From contig LUGG01000003.1 in NCBI GenBank assembly GCA_001683735.1, positions 2,046,001-2,110,000 on the forward strand: a DNA stretch of 64,000 nucleotides, given 5' to 3'. The translations under genes and the position numbers were made by a program. The DNA is from Grifola frondosa (taxonomy: Eukaryota > Basidiomycota > Agaricomycetes > Polyporales > Grifolaceae). A model generated the notes under the pieces. That model did no database searches, was not told the DNA's origin, and saw only the letters and a program-made list of their open reading frames with translations. Positions 12,316-24,328 of the stretch are shown here, one piece after another (the first letter of the stretch is position 1; each line of letters starts with the position of its first letter).

Positions 12316-13248
12316 ATGCTTCTTGCCCGCGCTTCAGCTGCCCTTGCCTCGGGGATAATTATTCCTCTCTACGTGTACCCTGGTACTTCTTGCTCAGGAT
12401 GGCCGTCGTTATCCGCTGTGTGCGTATATTATCTTACATTATCAAACCATGTAACTCTGACGCAAAGCCAGAATCGCCGAATACGCCTCCCTTCCTTTCT
12501 ATATCATTGTCAATCCTGCGAGCGGACCAGGCGGCGCAGGCACACAGCCAGATTCCACTTATCAAGAATGCATTCCGACTCTTAAAGCATCTAATGTCAA
12601 GATTATTGGATATGTGCTCACTGGATATGGAGGTCGCGATCAGGCCGATGTTACCACCGACATCGATACGTATGCCGGATGGGCGAGTAGCTACCAGCCG
12701 GATGGGATCTTCTTTGATGAAGTGTCCGGCGCGACCGCGGACTTTTCCACGTATTCAACATACACATCGTATGCCAAGCAATTATTTGACAGCGGTGGCG
12801 GTTTCGTAAGACAGATTTCATGAGATACTGCATTTTTGCTTACAATTTCTTCACATCTAGACCACTTTAAACCCTGGAATCTCGCCGAGTGATCTTGACT
12901 ATTTTACCATCGCGGATCTTATTGTTACGGCAGAGCAATACTACAGTGACTTCGAGTGCGTCCTTTAACTGTCTTGCAATCAGGAATGATGCTCATCAGC
13001 GACTTTATTTTAGCGCAAGCGACCTCTCATTCAATAGCTCGGCTCCAGCTTCCAAACAAGCTGTCATTTTACATGATGCTCCTTCCACTCCACCTACCGC
13101 TCTGATTGATCAGCTCATCACTACGGACCAGTTGAAGGCCATTTACATCACTGACGATACTCAGGCAAACAATGGCAATCCCTATGACAGTCTGCCTTCA
13201 GACCTCAGCAGCTTCGTCAATGCGGTGGAGTCCGCCGCTAGTGCTTAA
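12316..13248 (+). CDS. Spherulation-specific family 4 (spherulin-4-like) protein
   Basis: Matches the spherulin-4/cell-surface spherulation family, a TIM-barrel-like glycoside-hydrolase-type fold secreted by many fungi. Family signatures in order: GIIIPLYVYPG, FYIIVNPASGPG, IIGYVLTGYGGRD, WASSYQPDGIFFDEV, LNPGISPSDLDYF and AIYITDD. Three introns are clear: GTGCGT..CAG after PSLSAV, GTAAGA..TAG after DSGGGF, and GTGCGT..TAG after YYSDF. The acidic pair in IFFDEV is the likely active or ligand site by analogy with the fold. The chosen ATG at 12316 gives an N-terminus MLLARASAALASG that could be a weak signal peptide; an upstream in-frame ATG at 12256 is also possible. Confidence 0.85.
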
Positions 13249-13670
13249 CTAGCAGTACCTGGGAATCCTGGAGTGAGAAATACAATGTATACATGGCTAT
13301 GTTAACCCGTTATCCGAGTCTTTGACAATTCACCAAAAATTATGGACGATGTGCGAGGATTGGATCGGCAGATGCCGAACGCTAAATCCAACGTTCTCAG
13401 CAGCAATCTTCAACACAAAACACATGCATGCAATCGAACCAACTAGCAGGCTTTCTATAAACTCCTCCACCTAGAGATTACCCCTTGATGGAGATATGCA
13501 GTCATACGTTTGGCTGTGATGTTTGGTATATCTTACGTTTGATAAGCAATTGATTGGCGTCTGGCCCAATCCGGAAAGCAGCCGTATCTTCAAGTACGGC
13601 GGACTGGAGCTCGGAGCCAACACGGGTCTCCTCTCTTTCACTACCTGCACACAGACAACGACTTATGACA
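13249..13670. other. Intergenic region
   Basis: Between two plus-strand genes. An in-frame extension upstream of the UPRT ATG is open back to 13554 but does not resemble the family, so it is treated as 5' UTR. Nothing else seen. Confidence 0.45.
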
Positions 13671-14666
13671 ATGGCTGGAAATCTCCACGTATTGGCACAC
13701 CCCCTGGTTAATGCGCGGCTGTCGAAGCTTCGCCAAACCACCACGAACGCGAAGGAGTTTCGCGAGGTAGTCATTGCATCATCATCGACGATGCCTCATC
13801 TCATCAAATTCGCAGGGGATACACGACATTAGTGTGATTCTAGGGATTGAAGCCAGTCGTGATCTTGAAGAAGAGACATTCGCCGGTGTGAGTGATGTAG
13901 TACTAATCAGAAGCGTCGGTCACGTTAGACTAACCTATCCCAGCAAACCCCCATAGGCCCCTTCACGGGCTCTATGATCAAACCTCGGATAGGTTTGACA
14001 CCGATTTTGAGGGCAGGATTGGGGATGACCGATGCTTTATTGACGCTGTTTCCGTACGCGCATCTCATGGAGGTACTGATTACCACAAATTCATCTCATA
14101 AATGCACAGGGATGCGCATATCTATCACCTTGGAATCTTTAGAGAGAAGGTGTCCTTGCAGCCTGTAGAATGTTAGTGAGACTGTGACGGTCATCTTCGG
14201 CTTATCTAATAGTTTCTCCAGATTATTCCAAGCTTCCACCAAACCCGACTGTAGACATGGTCTTCTTGCTGGATCCTCTGATCGCCACTGGAGGAACAGC
14301 GTGCGCTGCCATGAATATGGTTTTGGAATGGGGTATTCCACGTACGTCGATCGTTACTTGGACACTTTCGTGGCATCTGAACAGCAATCCAGTGACGAAG
14401 GTCAAGTTGCTATGCGTCTTGGCTTCTCAAGAAGGTTTGAAGAGAGTTCAGTCCGAATATCCTGGTGTCGAGGTATGCGATTATCCGTCCTCGTCTTACT
14501 CAACTAAACAACCACAGATATGGGTGGCAGGCGTTGATCCTGATCTAACTAGTCGTGGTCTTATCTCCCCAGGTTTGGGTGACACTGTGAGAAGATCTGT
14601 TTCATGCTCATTTGGATGACTACTGATGACAGATGCTAGGGAGACCGTCTGTATAATACTACCTGA
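13671..14666 (+). CDS. Uracil phosphoribosyltransferase
   Basis: Makes UMP from uracil and PRPP in pyrimidine salvage. Starts MAGNLHVLAHPLVNARLSKL and, over seven exons, carries LTPILRAGLGMTDALL, the PRPP-binding loop as DPLIATGGTACAA (bacterial Upp style), LQPVEYYSKLPPNP and a C-terminal GLGDTGDRLYNTT, which is characteristic of the enzyme. Introns: after KEFRE; after EETFAG (GTGAGT); after TLFP (GTACGC donor, joining to DAHIYHLGIFREKV); inside EYYSK (GTTAGT); after WGIP (GTACGT, joining to LTKVKLLCVL); after PGVE (GTATGC); and before the last exon (GTGAGA). All junctions stay in frame, so the gene looks intact. Confidence 0.92.
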
Positions 14667-14886
14667 AGGATAGGGAGTCTGTATGACAGAAGTCTAATGT
14701 ACTTGTACAGTCGTTTGGGGAGGGAATAATACGGACATTTAGCACATTGTTTTTCCCTAAATACCCGAGGTTCAGGGTGGAAACCTCCGCAAGTTGAACA
14801 GCCGAGAGGTGTATCTGGGTACCTTCAAGTCGATATGCCAATTGTGAGGATCGCGACTCGGACGCGTCGCGCGACTCATTCACGAC

Positions 14887-14893
14887 CACGTGA
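14887..14893. promoter_or_regulatory. CACGTGA box upstream of sulfite reductase
   Basis: CACGTGA lies about 155 bases before the ATG of the sulfite reductase gene. In yeasts the Cbf1-Met4-Met28 complex binds (T)CACGTGA in promoters of sulfur-assimilation genes, including MET10. The same wiring here is inferred. Confidence 0.45.
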
Positions 14894-15047
14894 CGTTGAC
14901 ATAACGCCATCGTTAGCATGGATCGCACAATCATTGGATCGCTGTTCCGTTTGTAAAGTATTTCCGCTCAAGGTCAGAATAAATATCAAAGTTTGCCAGG
15001 CATGGTTTACACACACAGCTTCCTACTCCTTCCCCGTTTCCTACGCT

Positions 15048-18000
15048 ATGGGTGATATCGAGCAATCCGGGACATCCACACCTTTGTCGTCTACGACAAC
15101 CTTGTCGGCACCTCCCTCACCAAAACTTAAGGCGATCCCCAATGACCTCAAGAACCTCGCCGGTAATCGCGCCGTATCTGCTTCCACGGCTATCGAGTAC
15201 ATTGCATCTCGGTCGAGCTCGAGTTCGTCAGTTTTCGTCTATGACCTTGCGGAGCAAGCAAGTTTTGGTACGCTCACCAAGTCGTGGGCCGAGTCATCCA
15301 GCGACATGGCCTCCGTTGTCAGCTTGCAGACCAGGGCTGGTGCAGGTTTGAGCTTGGCCGGAAGGCTTTCACAGGGCTCGAGCAAAGATGCTGCTAAGGG
15401 CGCCATTCTCACCGCTTATACCACTCCTTCTGGTTTGGCTCCGATGGTACAGTCGTTATCACAACTGCCTCCTGCTACTCCCAGCAGCAGGCTAATTATC
15501 CAGGTTCCTACCGTTACGCCGGTCGGAGAGCGCTTTGCGCTTTCTCCCACTCTCGCTCCGTTCACTCCGGCACTGGCGCTCTTACCGAAGAACTTCACTG
15601 TCCTTCTCTCGGCGACTCCACAAGAAGCAGTCGACCTTACGCTGCTCTCCTACCAGGTTTCTAACACACATGCCATTCATCTATTTGACCATCATAGCGC
15701 AACCCGGGAGACGGGTCATATCATCATTCCGCCTGCTCTTCATGAAGAAAACCTTTCTCTTGAGGAAGGTTTGGCCAGGGCGGGCTATAGCGCATTCGAT
15801 TATGCCGGAGACCAGAACGCCCATACAGTCTTGGTCCTCCTGAATGGGCCAGTAGCTTTGGCAGTTAAGGCCCTCGCTGGCCGTATCAATGGTTTAGGCG
15901 TTGTAATTGTTCGGGTGTTAAGGCCATGGGACGAGGCTGCCTTGCGAAACGTCATCCCTCCCTCCGCACAGCACGTCATGTCTTCGAGGATGTCCCGACC
16001 GCAACCACTCAGAGCGTTTTATATCTAGACGTGTTCGGGGCTCTGTTGGATCCGTCGAGTGCGGGACTAATCGTCAAGTCGCATCGTATTGTTCCTGCGC
16101 GCACGCAGGAATTCATCAATACCCCTTCCTCTCTCACGACTTTCGTCCTCAGCCTGGTCCCTGGTGCCGTACTTCTCCCCGCACAAGACGTTCACCACTT
16201 CAAAAAACTGATATTCTTCAGCACTCCTGGCGCCCCTTTGTCTGCACTTGCTCGCCTTGCGGAGCAGACTTTCACTTCCATGTGTACGATTTCGGCGCGC
16301 CATCTTACCGATTATGACGCATTTTCCAAGGCCGGAGGCGTCACGGCTGATCGAATCCTTCTTTCCCCCAAAGATGATCTCTCCGATTTCCTTCCGATGT
16401 CGACCATCCTACCGATCATGCCTGGCAGCCCCGGAGTGTCGAACTTCGTGGCTGTTCTAGACCAAACGCTCTTGAAGTCTCATCATCTGCTCACCCACGC
16501 CGCAGCCGGTTCCACCGTTTTGGTTGCTACGTCTTGGACCGCGGCGGAGCTAGTTTCAAACATTCCGCCGGAGGTCGCATCGTTGGTGCGCAAGCGGAAC
16601 CTCCGTTTGTGTACTATTGATGCGAAGGGCTTGGCTGCGGATCTTCGTGGCATAGCGGGTCCCGACCAGAGTCTGTTAGAGAGTCTCATTGTGCTCCTGG
16701 CATTCTTGAGGCTTTATCTGGGGAAGGCTGCGAATGAGGAGCTTGTGCTGAAGATCGCGCGTGGAGCATTGGGAGAGGCCGACCACGATGTCGATCTGCC
16801 GAAGCTAGCAGCGCAAGCATGGTTTGGGCTCGTCGAGGTGGAGATTCCGGCGCCCGAGGACGTCGCTGAAGCAGCGAAGCCCGTTGCTCTCAAAGATTTC
16901 GAATTCAATGCCATCGCAGTGGAGACGCTGGAGGGCGATACTGTTGTCAACGGTGCACGGCTCGGTTCCTGGCATGACGCTGCCAAGCATCTTCTTTTCC
17001 CATCCTCATTCACGCCTCACAATTTCTCTACTTCGTCTGAGTACTCTCAAAATCCTGCATTGCGCCCCGAGATCTCCGACCGCACTTACCTAATCACCTG
17101 TACGGTCAACCGCCGCCTGACTCCTGACGATTATGACCGCAATGTCTTCCACGTCGAATTCGATACGCGCGGGACTGGTCTCAAGTACGAGATCGGGGAG
17201 GCGCTCGGCGTTCATGGCTGGAACGATACGCAGGAGGTGCTCGACTTTTGTGCACGGTATAACGTCGATCCCGACCGGCTCGTCACGATCCCAGTGCCCG
17301 GCTCAGACGGCAACAAAATGCACACGCGTACAGTGTTCCAGGCGTTGCAGCAGCAGATCGATCTCTTCGGGAAGCCGGGGAAGACATTCTACTCGGACCT
17401 AGCGGAGTATGCGACATCGCAGGCAGACAGATATGCTCTGCAATTTATCAGCTCGCCTGAAGGATCGTCGACGTTCAAGAAGTTGTCCGAGAAAGATACA
17501 GTCACTTTTGCGGATGTTTTGAGGCGTTATCAGACTGCGAGGCCCGGCATCGAGATCCTGTGCGAGTTGATTGGAGACATCAAGCCTCGTCATTACAGTA
17601 TCGCGAGCGCCCAGAGCGTGGTCGGTGACCGAGTCGACTTGTTGGTTGTCAGCGTTGAATGGGCTACCCCTAGCGGTGAGTACTGTCAAGTGAATGCATA
17701 AGGCACAACCCGCTCATGATTGCACTCCAGGTACGCTTCGATACGGTCAGTGCACCAGATATCTTGCCGGTCTCAAGGTTGGCCAAAAGGTTACGGTGTC
17801 GATCAAACCGAGTGTGATGAAGGTAACTTCTTTCGCTGCTGATACCGTTCGGGATCGCTCATTTGTCTCGCGCAGCTTCCTCCCAACCACTTGCAGCCCA
17901 TCATCATGGCTGGTCTCGGAACTGGTGCCGCGCCATTCCGTGCCTTCCTTCAGCACCGTGCTTGGCTCGCGAGCCAGTCTATTCCTGTAGGACCCACTTA

Positions 18001-18403
18001 CTACTACTTCGGTTCGCGGCACCAGTCTCAGGAATATTTTATACGGCGAGGAGATCGAGGCATTCATTCTCGACAACACGATCACGAAGGCAGGACTGGC
18101 GTTCTCGCGTGACGGCCCGCGCAAGGTGTATATCCAGCACAAGATGCGCGAGGATGCGGCAGAGCTGGCCCGTATGTTGTGGGACAGGGAGGGCGTATTC
18201 TATCTTTGTGGACCGACGTGGCCCGTACCAGATGTCTACGAGGCGTTGGTGGATGCGTTGGTGGAGCACACTGGCAAGGAACGATCGGATGCTGGCGCAT
18301 TCCTGGAGGGTCTGAAGGAAGAAGAACGATATGTGCTCGAGGTACGTTTCATTTACTCTATTTTTGAGCCGTCTGTTTACTGATTGCTCGCTAGGTGTAC
18401 TGA
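15048..18403 (+). CDS. MET10: Sulfite reductase [NADPH] flavoprotein subunit
   Basis: Alpha subunit that passes electrons from NADPH through FAD and flavin to the haem subunit, reducing sulfite to sulfide. From MGDIEQSGTSTPLS the order is: a pyruvate:ferredoxin-oxidoreductase-like N-terminal region, a linker, the FAD-binding domain (ITCTVNRRLTPDDYDRNVFH, KPRHYSIASAQ, TLRYGQCTRYL) and the NADPH-binding domain (IIMAGLGTGAAPFRAFLQHR, YYYFGSRH, VFYLCGPTWPVPDV), ending RYVLEVY. Three introns (after ATPSG, after SVMK, before the last two codons) are canonical. Two frame breaks are visible: near 15976-15978, where AQHV should run into HVFEDVPTATTQ but one base is missing, and at 18037-18040, where one extra T separates HQSQEY from GEEIEAFILDN. 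Neither can be explained by an intron. Both look like consensus errors. Confidence 0.93.
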
Positions 18404-18864
18404 TTTCCACCATGAGTTACGTCACACTCACGCTCTCTGTATCGTCCATCCTATTTCATAGATGACGCTTTGCATACCACTCGAGATTGAGCTCGGAAGA
18501 AAGATCGCCATGTATGTGTTGTTTGCGCTCCGTATCCAAATAAGATAGGCCCAGACATAGTAGATGCTTCTATGTTTCTATGTCTCTATGAGTTCGATTT
18601 CATAGGCCTGATGTCTTGGCTTTACGACCCGGCCAAAAGCATAATGGGCCTAAGATACCCAGTTTACAAATTTTCAAGTGCAGCTTACATACGAGCCCGA
18701 CGTTGTGTGGATATCTGAAAGAACATGATTTAAACTAATCACTGTTACTCATGACATTGGCGCGCCGTTTGACGCGTCTCGATCGCGACTGCCGTGGTCG
18801 CGTGTATGGGCGTCTTTGGCCATCAACTTGAACTCGAACTGCAACTTGGAAGTTGGAACCTATA
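18404..18864. other. Intergenic region
   Basis: Contains the 3' flank of the sulfite reductase gene and the upstream region of the kinase-like gene. A short internal repetition of TCTATGT-like words occurs near 18564-18592. No coding signal. Confidence 0.4.
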
Positions 18865-20451
18865 ATGGACGCGTCGGGGTACAGCTTGGTAGACCCGTTA
18901 CCAGATGTACGTTTATTCATTTCGAGCTATACGATGGTGTAATTACAGACGTGCTGTCCAAGTTGCCAGATGGCCGCCATTGTTCTGAAGCGCCGCAAAA
19001 TGCCTTTAATGCAAGAAATTTCTGGATGGCGTATGCCACTTGGCTTGAGGCTCGCGGTTACAAACTTTTCGATATGGAGATCAGCAAGGAAACTTCCGCG
19101 CCTCACTGGCTGCCTCCATACACCGCCACCTCTGCACCCGTACCGTACGCCTTTTATCATCGGGACGGATGTGCAGCACTTATGCCATGGCAGTGCATGT
19201 GGGTGGATGTATGTCTGTGGATGTGGTCGCAAATATCGTTGTATCCTGACATGCTATCAGACCCGTTTTGCGTTTGCTCAAGATTCAGAAGGTCGAAATG
19301 TTGCGATCAAAGTAATAGAAGCAGACTCCGAGGAAGAAAACATCTATAATCATCTCCTTCATTGTTCAATTCTGTTCAATTCGGACACATTTGCAAATGT
19401 GCTACCTCCTCTGTGCATCCTGAAGCTCCCACATCAATTCTCTTTTGTTGTCATGCCGATGTAAGTTGTGACCCTTGCATGTCTGTCACCTCCATCTCAT
19501 TGTCGATATGCAGGTGGGGTGACCGGATGGAGCTGGAAGGCATCAGGACTGTCAAAGAAATCGTAGATTTTATGACAGATTTGCTGCGAGTCAGTGATTA
19601 TATCCCCAGATATCAGTATGTCCTTGACGTCTGCCATCTAGGGCCTCGCATTTTTGCATGAACAACGGATTGCCCATCGCGTACGTGGCTTACGATCTTT
19701 AACAATCGCTGCACACTAAAATTGGCTTTGAATTTCAGGATATTGCTCAGAGTAACGTCATGGTGAACTACTATAGCGCTCTTCATTATCGCGAGAGCGG
19801 ACGTCTTTTGCTCTTGTTGGAAAAGCATCGTAGCTCATCGCAGGCCCGTTATTGCCTCTTCGATTTTAACCTCTCAAAGCAATTTCCTCTCGGAAGGCAA
19901 ATCGAGAGCTATCGTTCGCCGTCGACAGAAGCGTTCAGAGGTTGGGACTGTTACCATCCCTCGGACGTTTATCAAGGCGAATTTGAATACAATCCGTTTG
20001 CATTTGATGTCGCCTGTTTAGGAAAACTCTTCATGTTTCGTTTTGCGGCAAGTTCCCAATATCTCTATTCCGGGCGAGGCCATTCTTACGGGCTGTGCTC
20101 TTGTAGAATGCAATACCTGTTTTCAACTCATTGGTTCCGTTAATCGATCGCATGACCACCCATGTCATATCCCAACGTTTCACGGCAGCACAAGCATCCG
20201 ACTTCTTCGAGGAGATTGTGCGCAACCTATCAGAAGAAGAGCTGCAAGCCTCGGTTAGCCTGCCTGTTAATGTTGACACCGAGGTCACGGTACAGGACTG
20301 CTGGGCCCGGGTTACGCCTGCATTTGTCACTTCTTGGTCTCGATACAGATCGCCGCCCGTTCCGAGAAGTATTCAATTACTCCACTGGATTTGTTCTTTC
20401 GAAACCGGTGCGCAAATTGTCAGCTATGTACGGAAGATGATTCGGATTTAG
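18865..20451 (+). CDS. Protein kinase-like protein, copy 1
   Basis: A basidiomycete kinase-fold protein. The start MDASGYSLVDPLPD (ATG 18865) is chosen by alignment with the second copy at 31403-32988. A conserved N-terminal block follows (LPDGRHCSEAP, FWMAYATWLEARGYKLFDME), then the kinase core: VAIKVIE (ATP lysine), LAFLHEQRIAHRDIAQSNVM (catalytic loop HRD..N assembled over two introns) and YCLFDFNLSKQFP (DFN in place of DFG). The C-terminal lobe ends SFETGAQIVSYVRKMIRI. Lysine, HRD Asp, Asn and the DFN Asp are all present, so catalysis is possible. The intron at 20048-20106 has a GC-AG boundary (GCAAGT donor); the paralogue has GTAAGT there. Substrate and biology are unknown. Confidence 0.75.
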
Positions 20452-21732
20452 GATGCATGTTATGTTTCTTCGTGCTTCCTCTCCAATAATGCGATCAATG
20501 GACCTAGATATCTAGAAGTTGACGTATTGCTACCCTCACTGATCGGAAGTCTATTGCAGTGACCCACATTGAGGCTGTGAGTCCCGAAATATCTTCTGTT
20601 ATGATTACTATTGTCATCGGGTTGTGTAGAACAGGACGCCACTGCTGCCGCCACCCAATGCGTATCTGTACCTCAAAAGATATAAATGCATTCGCGACGA
20701 ATACTATCCTATCTTGTCGCCGGAATCAGGGAACCAGCTAATATCGAGCAGAAGTCTTTCTCGTGACAATCCTCTATTGAATACAAGAACAAAGGCGTTA
20801 TCGTCAAGCGAAACACTTGGGTAAGCATCATTCGAGATTCTTCCATGTACGGTCTGAATCAGAATATGGGGCACAGGTCTTTCTACTACTAGATGTACAC
20901 TTTCCTCACAATAGGAGGGCCCTTGACGATCCTGAGAGGTATACCTTGCAAAATCGTTGGATCTACATCTGTGATCACAATTGCGTCTGCTATATTCTGA
21001 GCTAATCTATCTCTCTCAGACCGGTAGCCAGCAAATATTACGGAATACATTCCGAGTCCATTTTTGGAGGAAATGTCGCATTGTGAAAATGATAGGTGGG
21101 TCTATCTTCGTCTATTAGAAATAAGCGAGCAAGCCTCCATCCCGAGAATAGCACTGGTGGTGAATTCAATTCACTAACTCTCACCTCAGAGGAATTTCCC
21201 TTCAGGGGTTGCTGGCGATGATTCTCCGAATTCGTCAATTTAGCGGGAGACTATATATACTAATCGTATCCGACTGAACTCCAATATTCAAATATTCAAT
21301 ATCCAAGATGCAGGCGTGAGTCATATCGTATATCTTCGGCTCTGGCAGTGAATATACTTGTCATGAGAATGAAATGTTGTTGATCACTCCGTAGTTGACG
21401 ATCGCCGCTTCATACGGATTCTGCCGATAATTATATCTATGCATGTCGCATTAACCAGAATCAAGATACAAGAGCGAACTAAATCGAAATAGCGAAGGTA
21501 ACTAACAATATTCGTACTCGTCCCCGGAATCGTTATACAATGGTGTAGAATTGGAATATATGAGGAATAACGTGTACGCATAAATGTCCATCACCAAGAA
21601 TTGCTAAGGAATAATAGCTTATTGTCCACGAGTAGGACTTGAAACTCTTCGACGTTCTCAGAGTTCTAAATAATATCTAGTCAGTGTCCATCCCAAAGTC
21701 TCGTCGGCGCTGAGGCATAGCTCCACCACACC
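20452..21732. other. AT-richer intergenic region
   Basis: About 1.3 kb without a recognisable gene. A TATATATA stretch at about 21250 is followed by ATGCAGGCGTGAGT near 21308, which looks like a start with a very short first exon, but no downstream exons could be joined. The rest shows only short frames with many stops. Confidence 0.4.
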
Positions 21733-23925
21733 CTACCACACACGCTTCCTCCGCCTGCCAACGAGGGCCCACCACGCAATGAGTCCCACGATAGCCGCGC
21801 CCACAACACTCACCACGACGCCCACAGCGATCTTCCCGCCCTCGCTGAGCCCCTTGTGCTTGCACCCCGTCTGCACCGCCGCATCGCACGGGTACCCGCT
21901 CGGGCGCACCGCGCCGTACGAGCCAGGCGTCACTTGCATGTAATAAGGGTCACTCGTGCCCGCGACCAGCGCGTGCGCGGCCAGCGCCAGGAGGGGCGCG
22001 TTGTAGTCGAGCGCGACCTCGCCCTGCGCCCAGTCGCCGCGCAGGTCCCAAAACTGTCCATGCGCGTCCGGCCCACCGACAACGCCCCCGTAGATCACGT
22101 ACGCTTCTTGCTGCGGCACGGTGTCGATGTTGTTGATGTCTTCCGGCGAGGCGCCAGTAGAGATCGCGGAATGGGGGTTGGCGGGGGAGTTTGGGTGTGC
22201 TCCGACCACGTACGGGACTGGCACAAAGATAGTGAGTTTGAGATCGGAGAAAGGGTAGAACAAATGTACCTGTCATCGGATTCTTTCCGAGAGCGTAGTC
22301 GACCTGACTCTGCGCGAAGGCTAGATACGAGTTCATCTTATTCTGCGTCGATGCGAGTCCAGAGGAGGCATAGCGCGTCAAAAGCATCGCCGCATTCAAC
22401 GATGGGTTGAGCGACGCCTCGTCGGAATCGCCCGGGTAGTACAGCAGCCCGCCTAAATGCTACTCATCAATATATGCTCCCTTCATTTAAGGAGAATATT
22501 TTCACTTACCACCGGTGAGATATCCACGACCCTTGCCAGCAACGATCGCGTCAAAGTACGCCTCCGCGGTGTCCTGCCATACACCAATCGTCGCGTTACT
22601 CGTGGCGACAACACTAGGATATGCGTGCGCGAGCTGCGCTGCGAGCACGACCGCACCTGGGGTCGCTGAGTCCCAGTTGAATACCTCTTCGTCCCCAGGC
22701 TGCATCTGCGAGCCCAAGTCAAACGCGTAGTAATGCGCGCCTGCGTCAGCATAATACGTGCTCGCGGTCCCGGAGCCAGAGCTCGGATCAGAGGCGAGGG
22801 TAAGGAAGAGTGCTGCCATGGTGAGATCATCGCCATATCCCGAGGACGCGTACGCGTCGGCAGATGCGGGCACGGATGTCTGATATGTACGCTGCCCTCC
22901 CGTCGCATTCACCGCGAACGAGTAGAGCTGTTGCGCGTGCGATAGGAGGGTGGATGCGTACGATGAGTTTTGGAGCGAGGCAGCAGAAGAGTTCAGAGTG
23001 TGGTTGGCGTAGAGCGCGGAGCAGGCGGCGAAGGCTGCGGAGGCCAGGGCCGCTGCATCTGTCCCCGGGCTAAAAGATGGAAGATCAAAATGCAGAAGAA
23101 TGGAAACCGAGAAAGAAGCATACCTGGTATCGTTTATTTGGTATGAGGTCCGAGGAGTGGGTATACCTTGGTCGCCTCCCCAGTATGAGTTGTCGAGGTC
23201 GGTAACTCCAACCTGTACATAAAGAGTACTTGACGAAGGATGCGCCTGCCCATGCACACATCAGTCAGACTCTTGTTCAGCAGAAACATGGATAACAGCA
23301 CGACGTACCTTGATTAGCCAGTCCAGGCCCCAGCGGAGCATGTCATCGAGGTAAGCCGTCTGGTTTGCCAGATCATAACCTGTGGTTCAAAATTTGTTAA
23401 CGAATGCAGACAGAGAGATTACTAGTCGTACCTTGACCAAAATCCACGGCATTCCAGCAAATCGACATGAGTGAGAATGACTACCGAAGTCCGACGATCA
23501 AAATATATAAAAGGAGTGCATATATGCGCACATACCAATGGAAAGCTATACTTCATATAATCTGCATGTCATTAAAACGATCAATATGGAGGCTTGCATC
23601 GGAAAAGGTGGGACTTACCGCCAGCATCGTAATAGCCGCCACTCAAATCGAGTCCTACGTCCTGGCCATCGTCTACAGCACTGTTGTTCCGCCAAGGTAC
23701 TCTATTCGTGCTTGGGAGCTTTCCGCTGCGTTGTGCGTCATAAAAGTACAAGAGATTTCCAAGGAGTGTGGACCACTGGACGTTAACGGATGTGCCAGTG
23801 GTGTTAGATGGTTGTGCGCCGAAGGAAGCGTCCGGGGGTGTGTACTGAGGATTGGGAAGAGCAAGCTGAGAAAATACAGGTGACGGAAGGAGGAGAGCGA
23901 GCGAGCATGCAAGATAGATGTACAT
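21733..23925 (-). CDS. Membrane-anchored GH9 endoglucanase
   Basis: Glycoside hydrolase family 9 enzyme (endo-beta-1,4-glucanase type). ATG at 23925 begins a signal peptide, MYIYLACSLALLLPSPVFSQ; a longer frame starts at a TTG and is not used. The catalytic base motif DAGDYMKYSFPL is built across an intron, followed by SLMSICWNAVDFGQGYDLAN and DMLRWGLDWLIK. Then come DLDNSYWGGDQ, EEVFNWDSATPGAV, YVVGAHPNSPANPHSA, and GEVALDYNAPLLALAAHA with the acid Glu. After the catalytic domain is a C-terminal transmembrane helix (IAVGVVVSVVGAAIVGLIAW) and a short basic tail GRRRKRVW, so the enzyme should be held at the plasma membrane facing the wall. At least seven introns, all canonical; no frame break needed. 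Divergent from the oxidoreductase gene. Confidence 0.93.
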
Positions 23926-24328
23926 GGCAGACCTTGACAAGGGAGCAAGTCAAAGTCAATGCGCAGTTCAGGACTTTTGGAGAGGCGGGCTTGTACGCCG
24001 CATGGTCCAGGTCTTGTTCCAAATCAGGCAAATGATCTGCTAAAAGGGGTCATCGTCAGCCTCTGTCCTTTGCCTGCGTCGACCGCCTCCGCTGTTTCTC
24101 ATGGCGGTGGTTGCTGTTTTCACGACGTATCCTTGTCGAACACGACGACAGCGACGACGGCGGCGACTTGTGCATTAGCGTTAGTTCTCCGGCCCGGGTC
24201 CTCCGCAGGTTGGCATCTCTGGGCAAGTGCATCATCGATGGTGGCCGCATGGAATAGTAGGGCAGCAGGGTCCATATCTCCGCCGCTGCCTCCCTCCACC
24301 ACATCCTCCTCCCAAAGATCTCTTCCTA
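23926..24328. other. Divergent promoter region
   Basis: Lies between the GH9 start (minus) and the oxidoreductase start (plus), so it should hold both promoters. GC-rich with CGACGACG-type words; no clear TATA or coding signal. Confidence 0.4.

Noticed and set aside
14050..14112. Apparent frameshift in the UPRT gene after AHLME
   Set aside because: Using the GTACGC donor right after LFP places the junction in phase and gives LFPDAHIYHLG; the gene is intact.
21250..21320. TATATATA followed by ATG and a GTGAGT donor, like a gene start
   Set aside because: No downstream exon on the plus strand could be joined or recognised.
21640..21670. tRNA B-box-like sequence on the minus strand (GGACTTGAAACTC)
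   Set aside because: The match is imperfect and no cloverleaf could be built around it.
23926..23940. Longer GH9 start (SRSAMYIYL)
   Set aside because: The first codon is TTG. ATG at 23925 begins a normal signal peptide.
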